Assembly: GCA_029233985.1 (NCBI GenBank)
Contig: JARGOK010000001.1
Location: 433,096-497,095, forward strand
Direction: 5' to 3'
Length of the DNA: 64,000 bases
Source: Candidatus Altimarinota bacterium
GTDB lineage: Bacteria > Patescibacteriota > Gracilibacteria > JAUYGZ01
Under the pieces are notes generated by a model. It ran no database searches. It had not been told where the DNA came from and saw only the letters and a list, made by a program, of their open reading frames with translations. Position numbers and translations under genes: made by a program. This document shows, piece by piece, positions 41,862 to 50,106 of the stretch. Numbering within the stretch: position 1 is the stretch's first letter; the number at the start of each line of letters is the position of its first letter.

Positions 41862-42893
41862 CTAATAATCCCTCACCCACATTGCCATCACCATATCCTC
41901 AATTTCTTCCTTTAAACCTGCGTATTCCGACTCTTGTACGCTCATGGAAATCGTATAAACCCTCTTTTCTCCATTCTTCTCAAGAATATGTGGCGTTGCA
42001 ATACGCTTGATTATTTTATAATAACTCTCATTCTCGATGTACTCTAGCATTTGATAGCTCTGCCAATCCATCTCCTTTTTTCCACAGAAAACCACCTGCT
42101 CGCCACGCTGCTCTTTCTCTTTTAAACAATCAAAACCTTCCTTGCTCCCTTTTTCTTCTGAAACATCAATGCTCCATTTGGCCGTGAGATTTTTATGCGT
42201 GAGGATTCCATCTTGATACTCCCAATCTTCACTAAAAGGTATAGTAACGACATGTTCGGTAATCTGACTGGTGACCTCCACTTCATTTTCAAAGTCACGT
42301 ATGCTTTGTCGATTCGACCCCAGATCTATCTCAGGAGAAGAAGCTATCTCAGGCAAATTTCCTAGCTCGATTACCTCATCGTCAAAGAGAAGGTTTTTTA
42401 TTATTGCCCGCCCCCATGGGTCTACTACTAAAACAGCCTTGAGACGGTCAGTGTTGCGTATCTGCTCGATAACTCTTCCATGACCTTCGGGAACAAAAAA
42501 AGATTCTACACCATAGCTAATGGTTTGATTAGAACTCCAGCTTTCTTTTACAACTCCCTTTAAAACAACACCTTCTCCTCCACCCACCTCCGAAAAAGAC
42601 TTGAGCATAGAGACTCCGTTTTCGTCTTCCTGAAGAGACGCATAGATTGTTGAACCGACTACTGGGGTGGCTTCTCCTAAAAACAATGAAGGGTCAAACT
42701 CACTAAAGTCATAACTAAGAATAACATAGTCTCCACGGAAGAGATCTCGTGGGTCGACTGGCTGGACAACAACGGTCACCTCTTGTCCGATAAGAAGTGG
42801 CAACTGGTAATAGCAGAGCATTCCACCGAGCAGGACCAACCAGAAAAGGACCAGGAGTGAAGCTTTTGACTTGAGGAGAGAAGAGGTATTCAT
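41862..42893 (-). CDS. GDYXXLXY-domain membrane-anchored protein
   Basis: The 343-aa protein has one N-terminal membrane helix (about residues 11-31) and the family signature PRDLFRGDYVILSYDF containing G-D-Y-x-x-L-x-Y exactly. A second sub-domain with similar folds follows (VFCGKKEMDWQSYQML). The function of this family is unknown; it is usually encoded beside DUF2157 membrane proteins, as here. It starts 5 nt after the DUF2157 stop. Confidence 0.85.
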   Translation of the reverse strand: MNTSSLLKSKASLLVLFWLVLLGGMLCYYQLPLLIGQEVTVVVQPVDPRDLFRGDYVILSYDFSEFDPSLFLGEATPVVGSTIYASLQEDENGVSMLKSFSEVGGGEGVVLKGVVKESWSSNQTISYGVESFFVPEGHGRVIEQIRNTDRLKAVLVVDPWGRAIIKNLLFDDEVIELGNLPEIASSPEIDLGSNRQSIRDFENEVEVTSQITEHVVTIPFSEDWEYQDGILTHKNLTAKWSIDVSEEKGSKEGFDCLKEKEQRGEQVVFCGKKEMDWQSYQMLEYIENESYYKIIKRIATPHILEKNGEKRVYTISMSVQESEYAGLKEEIEDMVMAMWVRDY

Positions 42894-42898
42894 GAGGA

Positions 42899-44059
42899 CT
42901 AGAGGGTATCAATTAGTTTTTTTCGTTGTTTCTCGAGGAAGACTCCAATCAGAACAAGCAAAACTCCTCCAATGATGAAGAAGATGGAACGGTCGAGCAA
43001 ATCAAAGAACCAGTCGAAATAACGAGAAAAGACATGGATGGTAAAAGTGAAGAGTGCCAAGTAGACCAAGAAAGGCTGCTTGCGCCGGTACCCCTCACTG
43101 ATGAGTCCGATCTCAGCTCCGAGAAGGAGAATATTCATCACAATAGCTGTGAAGATTGCATCAACTGTGAAAAGCTCTGAAATCCAAGCAATAGCGAGAA
43201 CCCCTGCCCCAACTCCAAACTCTACCAGGTGCTGAGATTCTTTATTTTTATAAGCCAGTGCCAAGGCAACAAGAGCTGGTACAGACACCATGAGCAATGG
43301 AATATGAGTCAATTTTTCCGACCATTCAGCCACTTCTTCGACGATGAAATCAAAAGTGAGCAAGTAACAGGCTCCGAGAGTAATCATTGCGCCCATCCCC
43401 TTGAGAACAGCTGATATCGACTGAGTTTTTTCTTTCATAAAGAAGAGTCCGAGGTTGTAGTACAAGGCCCCATACCCAAGGTAAAGCGCGAAGAAATGGA
43501 CTTCTTTGCCAGAGACGGGTTGTTCACTGAGGAAAAAAGGCATCCAAAGGGCCATAAGGATAGCTATCAGGCCACTAAGCATGCCAGATCGGTAAAACCA
43601 AGCCATTGGAAGGATGGCAATCGACCACAACAAGAGAAGAGAAGAAGAGTTTGCGTTGATATTGTAGATTTGAGCGATGAGGAAGATAGTCGCTCCAATC
43701 ATAATATTGCTCAAGAGGATCAGTGCGAATCCTGTCTTGGGGTATGATCCTTTCGCATCATAGTAATAGTGACCGATCGAAAAAGATGTCAGTGTAGATA
43801 CCAAAAGAAGAAGAACTCTGAGAATATTTGGGATTTCTTGCCAATTGGACGCTACAAAAAGGATCACTCCTATTCCCAATAGAATGGCTCCGATAATCGA
43901 AAGCGTGGAGGTAATCTTTCCAGAAGCCTCGACGTGTTCGTATTGCTTCATCTTATCTCCATACCTCGCTAAGATCTGTTTCTTTTGGTCAGTGGAAATA
44001 ATGTCGGCCTTTTGCCAACGAGAGGATTCTGTGCGGAGTTGTGTGAGGAAGTCAGACAT
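42899..44059 (-). CDS. DUF2157 multi-pass membrane protein
   Basis: The 386-aa protein has a cytoplasmic N-terminal region (about 1-45: SRWQKADIISTDQKKQILAR) and about ten to twelve membrane helices. The start LSIIGAILLGIGVILFVASN and WQEIPNILRVLLLL match the DUF2157 family. The GDYXXLXY partner follows on the same strand, so the two probably form one membrane complex or pathway of unknown role. Confidence 0.88.
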   Translation of the reverse strand: MSDFLTQLRTESSRWQKADIISTDQKKQILARYGDKMKQYEHVEASGKITSTLSIIGAILLGIGVILFVASNWQEIPNILRVLLLLVSTLTSFSIGHYYYDAKGSYPKTGFALILLSNIMIGATIFLIAQIYNINANSSSLLLLWSIAILPMAWFYRSGMLSGLIAILMALWMPFFLSEQPVSGKEVHFFALYLGYGALYYNLGLFFMKEKTQSISAVLKGMGAMITLGACYLLTFDFIVEEVAEWSEKLTHIPLLMVSVPALVALALAYKNKESQHLVEFGVGAGVLAIAWISELFTVDAIFTAIVMNILLLGAEIGLISEGYRRKQPFLVYLALFTFTIHVFSRYFDWFFDLLDRSIFFIIGGVLLVLIGVFLEKQRKKLIDTL

Positions 44060-44104
44060 AGTGTTTGTAAATCGGACTTAGCTTCTCACAGCTGCTATAG
44101 CCCA

Positions 44105-44872
44105 TCAAGAAGCTGAACTCGACAAAACACCATCTGATTTTGCCTGCAATACTGTCTTTATAATCTCTACGAGATCTTGATTGTCGATACGAAGGGCTCG
44201 AAAAGGCTTCCAATTGGTGACTTGCACCTGATAATGATCAATTAGGAAGAGGCAAGCCTGCTTGGCACTGCTCTGAAGAGGAAACTCTTCAGTAAACTTG
44301 ATTTCCCCTGAACTGATATGAGCTGTAAACCGTTTTTCCCAAATATGCTGACGAATCCTGTACTCCTCCCAACGCTTGATGTCTGAGGTATGACCAGCAT
44401 TCCCCCACCACTCAGGAGGATTGATAACCCAGATCTCTCGAGTCAGTGTTGAATGAAGAAGCTTCCAAAAATCGATCTCCCCCATGGAATCTTTGAGAAG
44501 TTCGCTAGAAGGAGATGGAACTGATGGATGAGCCATGTTTTCCAGGTGCACATTCATGCTTTGAGCCTCTTGCTGTATCTTGTAGAGGTCGAGCTGCTTG
44601 CGCTCCAGGTATCTCTTTGGAGCATCGAAGTCGGTAATACTGTAGCGGCGAATAGACCGCGAAGAATCAGACTGAATAAAGTCTTTTTCAGCGAGTTCTT
44701 CGAGTATTTTGTAGGTGTAAGTCCTTGGAACACCGCTCATTTTCGCTATTTGACCAGCAGTTGCCTCACCCAGTGCCACAAGAGCCAGATAGACATCTAC
44801 CTGATGATCATCTAAACCGACTTTGGAGAGAAATTCTTTGATCTGCATATTGTCATTATTATTTTTACACAT
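44105..44872 (-). CDS. Second TrmB-family transcription regulator
   Basis: The 255-aa protein opens with a winged helix: IKEFLSKVGLDDHQVDVYLA, LVALGEATAGQIAKMSG and VPRTYTYKILEELAEKDFIQ. A helical linker (RYLERKQLDLYKIQQEAQSM) and a PLD-like effector domain (SMGEIDFWKLLHSTLTREIW) follow. It is upstream of the DUF2157 pair on the same strand, with 45 nt between, so it may control that pair. The ligand is not known. Confidence 0.8.
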   Translation of the reverse strand: MCKNNNDNMQIKEFLSKVGLDDHQVDVYLALVALGEATAGQIAKMSGVPRTYTYKILEELAEKDFIQSDSSRSIRRYSITDFDAPKRYLERKQLDLYKIQQEAQSMNVHLENMAHPSVPSPSSELLKDSMGEIDFWKLLHSTLTREIWVINPPEWWGNAGHTSDIKRWEEYRIRQHIWEKRFTAHISSGEIKFTEEFPLQSSAKQACLFLIDHYQVQVTNWKPFRALRIDNQDLVEIIKTVLQAKSDGVLSSSAS

Positions 44873-45005
44873 TCATTATTACTTTTATTTTTTGTTTATT
44901 ACAAAGGATCAGACTGTCATAAAATCTTTTACACATCATAATCATGTTTTGAAGAGCCATATAAAAAAAGCCTATAAAAATCATTCAGATAAAACAAAAC
45001 TCTCT

Positions 45006-45110
45006 TACTTGGCACTTCTAGCTAAACGGCGTGCTAACGGAATACACCCACCTTGGCATCTCGACCGAAATGGAGTGATAACGGAATGAAGCGGAGAGAT
45101 CTCTTTCACG
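45006..45110. repeat. Family A repeat element near tRNA-Pro
   Basis: CTTGGCATCTCGACCGAAAT (45051-45070), GGAGTGATAACGGAATGAAG and CGGAGAGATCTCT reproduce the left arm of the 3007 element nearly base for base. A weaker related segment (TTGGCACTTCTAGC) lies in front at 45009. Confidence 0.75.
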
Positions 45111-45171
45111 AACATGACTTCACAAAGAACCCTTTGATTTATCCCGGAATTTGGTTACAATCATTCAGCCT

Positions 45172-45248
45172 CGGGGTATAGCGCAGTTGGCTAGCGCGTC
45201 CGGTTTGGGACCGGAAGGTCACAGGTTCGAGTCCTGTTACCCCGACCA
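45172..45248 (+). tRNA. tRNA-Pro (TGG)
   Basis: The acceptor CGGGGTA/TACCCCG, D-arm AGCGCAGTTGGCTAGCGC, anticodon arm TCCGG-TTTGGGA-CCGGA with anticodon TGG, and T-arm CACAGGTTCGAGTCCTGT all fold correctly. Discriminator A and CCA are encoded. Confidence 0.96.
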
Positions 45249-45268
45249 TCTAAGAACTCCAGACATTT

Positions 45269-45293
45269 CCTCCTCCATTCAAGGAGTATTTTT
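45269..45293 (+). terminator. Probable terminator after tRNA-Pro
   Basis: CTCCT and AGGAG form a 5-bp stem with a 7-nt loop followed by TATTTTTT. The stem is short, so confidence is moderate. Confidence 0.45.
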
Positions 45294-45432
45294 TAATACA
45301 AACAATCAGTGGAATCACCAGACCATACAAATGGGCCCATTAAAGACCTCGAGCACCTCAGTTAAACCTTATTAAGACATGAGGTGTTTCTTGACACCGA
45401 ACAACAAGTGCCTATCTAAACCTGGTGCTGGC

Positions 45433-46404
45433 TTACAACATTTTCAAGATTTCACTCTTTTCTTGGTCCGTTATGCTGAAACGATCAATATTCTCTGTTA
45501 TTGGAATTTGGTGTGTTTTGTCTTCCCATCTATTAGATGCCTTTACCCATGCAAGCACTGTATTATAATCAAATTCTTCCCAACTAAAAGAGTCAGGATA
45601 ATCCATAAAGGTCGGCACACTACCTTTTTCAACCAGCCTCATCGCCTCTGAATTCCCCAATTTTATTCCTGGGAGATATTTTTCCCCCAGAGAAAGCAGA
45701 GGAATTAGCCCATCATCAGCTTTTATCATTGCATCTGCAATAACTCGTGGATCAATATTTTTGAAATCTAAAAAGTGGTCAACCACCCAATTGCTTTCAC
45801 CTGCTTCAATCATTTGAACTGCCAGCGCTTGGTGCTCACCCTCAGGTGTTGATCTTATTCTTTCAATTACTTCTGGATTCTCATTTGGATTGCTGGCAGC
45901 CATTACCTCAAATAACCCCACCACCTCATCATTTGTCAGTATTTTTTCAAACACCGCTCCTAGCTTATCTGGATCGGCCTTAAAATTTTTTTCATCAAAC
46001 CCAGGTGTTTTTAAATAACGAGGAAACGTATTGCCTCTAACACCAACGCCCACATAGCCAGCATTTTTCAATCCTTCATAAAGAATAGCGGAAAACCTAT
46101 GACTTGCATCCAAGTAAGTCCTGTTCTTACCGTAAGTCCCCCCAGGTAAAAACTCGTTTATATGCCCCCACAGACTTTTTTCACCAGTGTTAAAAACACC
46201 ATCTTTGCAGCCTGCTAGAATTATCCTTTTAATATTCACTAAACTCTCCTCAGGATTCATTTGTTTTTCATAAGTCATCCCTCTCAATCGTTCTATGTTT
46301 TCTCTTACTTCCCCAACTATATCATTTAATTTTGGAGTCTGAACTTCAGGTACATCTTTTTTATCCACAGACTCTAAACCTGATATTTCGCTTTTATCAA
46401 CCAT
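45433..46404 (-). CDS. Hypothetical helical protein
   Basis: This 323-aa protein starts MVDKSEISGLESVDKKDVPE at 46404; an upstream in-frame extension to 46503 is rejected because it reads through the trinucleotide repeat as poly-Ile. It is hydrophilic and mainly helical, with a segment of short helix-turn repeats (ILTNDEVVGLFEVMAA, PEVIERIRSTPEGEHQALAV) that could be a solenoid. An N-terminal acidic region is probably disordered. No family is recognised. Confidence 0.6.
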   Translation of the reverse strand: MVDKSEISGLESVDKKDVPEVQTPKLNDIVGEVRENIERLRGMTYEKQMNPEESLVNIKRIILAGCKDGVFNTGEKSLWGHINEFLPGGTYGKNRTYLDASHRFSAILYEGLKNAGYVGVGVRGNTFPRYLKTPGFDEKNFKADPDKLGAVFEKILTNDEVVGLFEVMAASNPNENPEVIERIRSTPEGEHQALAVQMIEAGESNWVVDHFLDFKNIDPRVIADAMIKADDGLIPLLSLGEKYLPGIKLGNSEAMRLVEKGSVPTFMDYPDSFSWEEFDYNTVLAWVKASNRWEDKTHQIPITENIDRFSITDQEKSEILKML

Positions 46405-46431
46405 AATAATAATAATAATAATAATAAATAT
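46405..46431. repeat. Trinucleotide tract directly upstream of the 46404 start
   Basis: About nine consecutive ATA/AAT units (TTA/ATT on the coding strand) lie directly upstream of the ATG. Changes in copy number would alter the promoter-to-ATG spacing in steps of 3 nt. Confidence 0.8.
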
Positions 46432-46599
46432 CGCATAATAATAGCATATTACACCATACCTTTCAAGGTCCAAGCAGATAGATTGATGAAATCTAGGTGC
46501 CATTTGGCCTTTTAAAGTAACCCTTCTTATGTTGATAGTTGCTCTATTTCTACAACTTTTTCTCCAAGCTTCGAGATAAGAGAGGTAGTACTCTTTAAA

Positions 46600-46791
46600 C
46601 TAAGTTATCCCTTTAGATAAAGCTTTTTTTTGAATATCAAAGAACACCGTTTGCCACTGTTTCACCTGCTGTTCGTTCTTAGAGAGCCATTTCAACAGGG
46701 GTTCGAGTTCAGTCCATGCACCCCAACCAGTCTACGCTCCCCTTCCAGAGACCACACTCAAGCTTCGAATGGCAGGCCATTTTAAATTCAT
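46600..46791 (-). pseudogene. Small ORF interrupted by an in-frame amber codon
   Basis: An ATG at 46791 opens MNLKWPAIRSLSVVSGRGA, then TAG (46734-46732), then the same frame continues TGWGAWTELEPLLKWLSKNE, QQVKQWQTVFFDIQKKALSK and GIT before a TAG at 46600. The second part has strong protein-like composition with Trp-rich helix. One point mutation would restore a 63-codon gene. A decayed gene end is the simplest reading. The rest of the 46405-46825 gap holds no other recognisable feature. Confidence 0.4.
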
Positions 46792-46825
46792 GCTAAGGTG
46801 TTTATAGGCTTTTTTATGAATACCT

Positions 46826-47785
46826 ATGAATGTCCTCCAAGTCGACAAGCTCAACACCGCCCTCATCCTTCTCTCAGCTGCAGCAGCATTCATACTGCCC
46901 TTTGAGCTCTTTTTGTTTTCATATGCTGTCCTCGGCCCTCTTCACTACCTGACGGAGATTAGTTGGCTCAAGAAGCGGGACTTCTTTGCCCCAGGGAAGT
47001 ACAACGCTTGGATTCTCTTAGGGCTCACACTCTTCATCTTCACCACCCGCTACCTTGCGACTGATTTGAGATGGATGAACCCGAGCATGATCGCCACAGC
47101 TTTTTTTGGAGCCTTAGCCATGACACTTGTGCGTGGAAAAGGATATAAGATACTGACAGCGCTCCTTGCTCTTGCTGGGATCCTACTTTTTTGGGAAAGC
47201 AGCTGGTATATCCTGATATTCTCCCTCCTTCTCACGACAATCATCCATGTCCTGCTCTTCACGGCGACTTTTATGTTGTTTGGTGCGATGAAGTCTCGGA
47301 GTCGACTAGGATACCTGAACATCGCCCTTCTCTTCACTTGTGCTGCCCTTTTCTTTATTTTTGAAGCAGACAGCCTTTGGAATGTTTCTGCGTATGCTCG
47401 TGAAGTCTACGATGGGAACTTTTATGGGCTAAACCTGAAGCTTGCAGAGCTTTTCAACCTGGGCGAACTTCGGTACTTAGACGACGTCTTCAACTCTCGC
47501 ACAGGACTCAGCATTATGAGACTTATTGCTTTTGCATACACCTACCACTACCTCAACTGGTTCTCGAAAACATCCATCATCGGCTGGGGTGAGGCCTCGA
47601 AGAAGTACTGGACCATCATTCTTCCCCTCTGGGTCATCTCAGTTGGCTTGTATGTGTATGACTATCGTCTCGGAGTGGCCTGCTTGTATTTTTTAAGCAT
47701 GCTGCATGTTCTCTTAGAATTCCCGCTAAACTGCGTCAGTTTTGCCGGGGTTTATAGCGGACTAAAGCGAAAACTACTGAGCTAA
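46826..47785 (+). CDS. Multi-pass membrane protein with conserved histidines
   Basis: The 319-aa protein has about eight to nine membrane helices. Histidines lie within or next to helices: AVLGPLHYLTEISWL, TTIIHVLLFTATFM, AYTYHYLNWFSKTSI and SMLHVLLEFPLNC. The spacing recalls membrane enzymes that bind metal through His, such as Brp/Blh-type dioxygenases, but the similarity is too weak to name the family. It is not in an obvious operon. Confidence 0.65.
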   Translation: MNVLQVDKLNTALILLSAAAAFILPFELFLFSYAVLGPLHYLTEISWLKKRDFFAPGKYNAWILLGLTLFIFTTRYLATDLRWMNPSMIATAFFGALAMTLVRGKGYKILTALLALAGILLFWESSWYILIFSLLLTTIIHVLLFTATFMLFGAMKSRSRLGYLNIALLFTCAALFFIFEADSLWNVSAYAREVYDGNFYGLNLKLAELFNLGELRYLDDVFNSRTGLSIMRLIAFAYTYHYLNWFSKTSIIGWGEASKKYWTIILPLWVISVGLYVYDYRLGVACLYFLSMLHVLLEFPLNCVSFAGVYSGLKRKLLS

Positions 47786-47792
47786 TACGACC

Positions 47793-47806
47793 GTGACTTA
47801 AGTCAC
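47793..47806. repeat. Perfect 14-nt palindrome upstream of the HExxH protein gene
   Basis: GTGACTTAAGTCAC is fully palindromic and sits between the membrane-protein stop (47785) and ATG 47867. It has no T-run behind it, so it may be an operator rather than a terminator. Confidence 0.5.
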
Positions 47807-47866
47807 CACATCCTCTCCGCCCTTCTTGCCACAAGCGTACAATAAGAGCACTTATTAATCATTCTC

Positions 47867-48412
47867 ATGAAACTTACTGAATACGCACAACAATGTGACA
47901 CAGCTGCAGAAGTCATTGAACGCAGTGAATCAATAGCAGGAAAAGATGTCGTGAAACGCCTCAAAGAACAAGCGAAGAGTATTCGCAATGGAGTTACCAA
48001 GACAATTCAAGCAACTGGTATCAATCCTGATTCCCACAACCAAATTGAAGACCTTCCTGACGATCGAGCTGGAGATTGCCACATGGGAACAAAACGTGTT
48101 CGTGTTGATCTCGACAAAGCCGGTACAGATAGCGACCATCTCATCATCCATGAGAATATTCATCTCATTAATGCTCGGAGAAATAGAGGTGTTCGAGTAA
48201 TGAACACTGACTTAGAAGAAGGTATCACCGATGGAGCCGCTGAAAAAATCACTGGGAAAGATATCACCTACTCTGATGAGAAGGGGTTTGCTGATGAAGT
48301 GGCTGATGCTAATGGAGTGAATATTATTCAACTTCACGACGCATACATAAATGGCGACAACGATCAGATAAATACCTGGTATTTCTTTCACTTAGCCAAG
48401 CAATCTGCTTAG
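47867..48412 (+). CDS. Putative cytoplasmic HExxH metalloprotease (minigluzincin-like)
   Basis: The 181-aa protein has no signal peptide. The zinc-binding motif HENIH is seen in SDHLIIHENIHLINARRNRG (about residues 89-108). The next motif DLEEGITDGAAEKITG provides a candidate third Glu ligand about 25 residues later, the spacing of gluzincin-type proteases. The N-terminal 60 residues are a charged helical pro-like region. No substrate can be suggested from the neighbours. Confidence 0.6.
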   Translation: MKLTEYAQQCDTAAEVIERSESIAGKDVVKRLKEQAKSIRNGVTKTIQATGINPDSHNQIEDLPDDRAGDCHMGTKRVRVDLDKAGTDSDHLIIHENIHLINARRNRGVRVMNTDLEEGITDGAAEKITGKDITYSDEKGFADEVADANGVNIIQLHDAYINGDNDQINTWYFFHLAKQSA

Positions 48413-48492
48413 ACCCAAGACCTCAGCATCCAGACATTCACCTCATCGCGGTCCAGTGATAGACTGAGCTTATTTTGATCCTGAGAGAAATC

Positions 48493-48582
48493 TGGCGGAG
48501 GGAGAGGGATTCGAACCCTCGAACGGGTTGCCCCGTTACACGCTTTCCAAGCGTGCGCACTAGGCCACTATGCGACCCCTCC
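48493..48582 (-). tRNA. tRNA-Ser (GGA)
   Basis: The minus-strand cloverleaf has acceptor GGAGGGG/TCCCTCC, anticodon stem CACGC/GCGTG with loop TTGGAAA (anticodon GGA), a long class II variable arm (about 18 nt, with an AACGGG/CCCGTT stem) and a T-arm GAGGGTTCGAATCCCTC. CCA is encoded. Confidence 0.96.
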
Positions 48583-48678
48583 TTCGTGTAAAGCTCTGGG
48601 AAGACAACCCCCCCCACTAAGCTGACTGATACTAGCGCACTCAGACTTGTTTGAAAATACCAACTCTTCCGTCAGACC

Positions 48679-48711
48679 TAAAAAACCACCCTCATTGAGG
48701 ATGGCTTTTTC
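48679..48711 (-). terminator. Intrinsic terminator after rpmB
   Basis: On the minus strand GCCATCCTC-AATG-AGGGTGG (about 48705-48686), with one mismatch, is followed by a T-run. It lies 25 nt after the rpmB stop. Confidence 0.7.
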
Positions 48712-48736
48712 TTGTTTTTCTCATCACCGAAAGGAA

Positions 48737-48964
48737 CTATCCAATCAATTGCTTTGCTAATTTTTTTGCTTTTGAACCTTGTTTTTTGAGTGTTCGAAGT
48801 GTAGACGCTGCTATTTTCATCTTTTTCACTCGTCCTGTAACAGGATCTACAATTCTTTTTGTGACTAAATTTGGGATAAAGCGTCGACGCGTTGCTCTAT
48901 TAGAATGAGAACGATTGTTTCCAACTGCTGGACCTTTACCTGTTAATTGACATTTACGTGCCAT
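48737..48964 (-). CDS. rpmB: 50S ribosomal protein bL28
   Basis: The 75-aa basic protein begins MARKCQLTGKGPAVGNNRSH and contains SNRATRRRFIPNLVTKRIVD, the bL28 signature. It is normal length, or slightly longer than the 60-70 aa forms through its Lys-rich C-terminus. The zinc-type Cys pairs found in some lineages are mostly absent (one Cys). Confidence 0.94.
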   Translation of the reverse strand: MARKCQLTGKGPAVGNNRSHSNRATRRRFIPNLVTKRIVDPVTGRVKKMKIAASTLRTLKKQGSKAKKLAKQLIG

Positions 48965-49070
48965 GATAGAGAGATTAGAGAGATTACTTTTGAGAGCCGC
49001 CTTTCGTCCTATAGACTAATGACAGCTTAGCAATTTTAGCAAGCTTTTGCACATTATCAAGTGAAATCCT

Positions 49071-49703
49071 ATGTCTTTTGACTGGACTCTCCTTATCGCC
49101 TTAGTGCTCTCCGTCACCGTCCACGAGTTTTCTCACGCCTGGATGTCAACCTTCTTGGGTGACCCAACGGCAAAATACCAAGGAAGACTGAGCTTGAACC
49201 CCCTCAATCACCTTGATCCAATTGGGACATTTATGATTTTATATGCTCATTTTGGTTGGGGAAAACCGGTTCCTTTCAACATGTCTAATCTAAAGAACCC
49301 GAGACTTGATTCAGCCCTCATTGCACTTGCAGGACCACTATCAAACCTCATGATTGCTTTTTTGTTTGCCTTTCCGTACCGATACCTGGAAGGCATTGAC
49401 CTCAATCAATCCCCCTTCATCCTTATCCAGCTCATCAGACTGATGAAAACAATCATAGATATCAATCTCATCCTGATGGTATTCAATCTCCTCCCCATCC
49501 CACCCCTCGATGGGAGCAAGATCTTTGCCCTGATTCTCCCTGGAGACTACATCATGAGACTGCACAAGTATCGCAATTATGGATATGGAGTGCTCATCAT
49601 TCTAGTCTTTTCCCATTATATTACCGGGTACAGCATTCTTTGGGAGGGCATTATCAGCCCTGTCGTAGAGTTTTTCTGGGATATTGTGCTATTTGCAGCG
49701 TAG
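49071..49703 (+). CDS. Site-2 protease family (M50) intramembrane metalloprotease
   Basis: The 210-aa membrane protein carries HEFSHAW (HExxH) in helix 1 at residues ~18-24, the ALAGPLSNLMIAF region, and the second metal motif FNLLPIPPLDGSKIFAL with the ligand Asp. It is the short, PDZ-less subtype. Substrates are membrane proteins such as anti-sigma factors, but no such gene is adjacent. Confidence 0.9.
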   Translation: MSFDWTLLIALVLSVTVHEFSHAWMSTFLGDPTAKYQGRLSLNPLNHLDPIGTFMILYAHFGWGKPVPFNMSNLKNPRLDSALIALAGPLSNLMIAFLFAFPYRYLEGIDLNQSPFILIQLIRLMKTIIDINLILMVFNLLPIPPLDGSKIFALILPGDYIMRLHKYRNYGYGVLIILVFSHYITGYSILWEGIISPVVEFFWDIVLFAA

Positions 49704-49756
49704 TAAACACCCCCTCTTTTCTCTCCCCCTACTTGTTGCTCTGACATTCTGCCTTT

Positions 49757-49812
49757 TTCATCTCGCTGGAGCTGAGTGTTTTTTGAGGAGAGCGAAATGG
49801 AGAGATCCCTTG
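49757..49812. repeat. Family A repeat, single degenerate arm
   Basis: TTCATCTCGCTGGAGCTGAG leads to GGAGAGCGAAATGG and AGAGATCCCTTGG. It reproduces the left arm of the 3007 element with several changes and lies in the gap after the protease gene. Confidence 0.55.
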
Positions 49813-49882
49813 GTAGAGGATCAAAAAAAAAGAGGAAAGGGGGTGATTCCTCTCCTAAAGTGTATAAGGGTTTTTAAACAAC

Positions 49883-49904
49883 AAAAAACCCCGCGATTGC
49901 GGGG
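49883..49904 (-). terminator. Intrinsic terminator of the zinc-ribbon gene
   Basis: CCCCGC-GATT-GCGGGG (49889-49904) with TTTTTT next to it on the minus strand. It terminates the 49932-50096 minus-strand gene and supports that it is expressed. Confidence 0.8.
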
Positions 49905-49931
49905 CTAGCAAGACTAGTTTTCAATATAAGA

Positions 49932-50096
49932 CTAGGAAGCAATGGTTTTTCTTTTGAATGATGGGATCAATTCTTCGAAGGTTGGCTTGTATCCAAACTC
50001 ATTATCGTGACGAGCACTGATCATAAAAGTGCAAAAAGGACAGTTTTCTAATCTATTTGAGACTGCTTTACCACAGGCGTCACAATGAATTATCAT
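49932..50096 (-). CDS. 54-aa zinc-ribbon protein
   Basis: An ATG at 50096 on the minus strand opens MIIHCDACGKAVSNRLENCP followed by FCTFMISARHDNEFGYKP and TFEELIPSFKRKTIAS. Two knuckles CDAC and CPFC, 14 residues apart, form a compact zinc ribbon; the C-terminal half has no further Cys. A promoter upstream (50107-50135) and a terminator 28 nt after the stop bracket the gene. The role is unknown; small zinc ribbons often bind nucleic acid or ribosomes. Confidence 0.75.
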   Translation of the reverse strand: MIIHCDACGKAVSNRLENCPFCTFMISARHDNEFGYKPTFEELIPSFKRKTIAS

Positions 50097-50106
50097 AGGA
50101 AAAAGC

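Noticed and set aside
45151-45375. 74-aa frame containing GIAQLASASGLGPEGH
   Set aside because: It covers tRNA-Pro; the peptide is again a tRNA shadow.
49684-49908. 74-aa frame after the site-2 protease
   Set aside because: It crosses a family A repeat and ends within a terminator; composition is that of the repeat, not of a protein.
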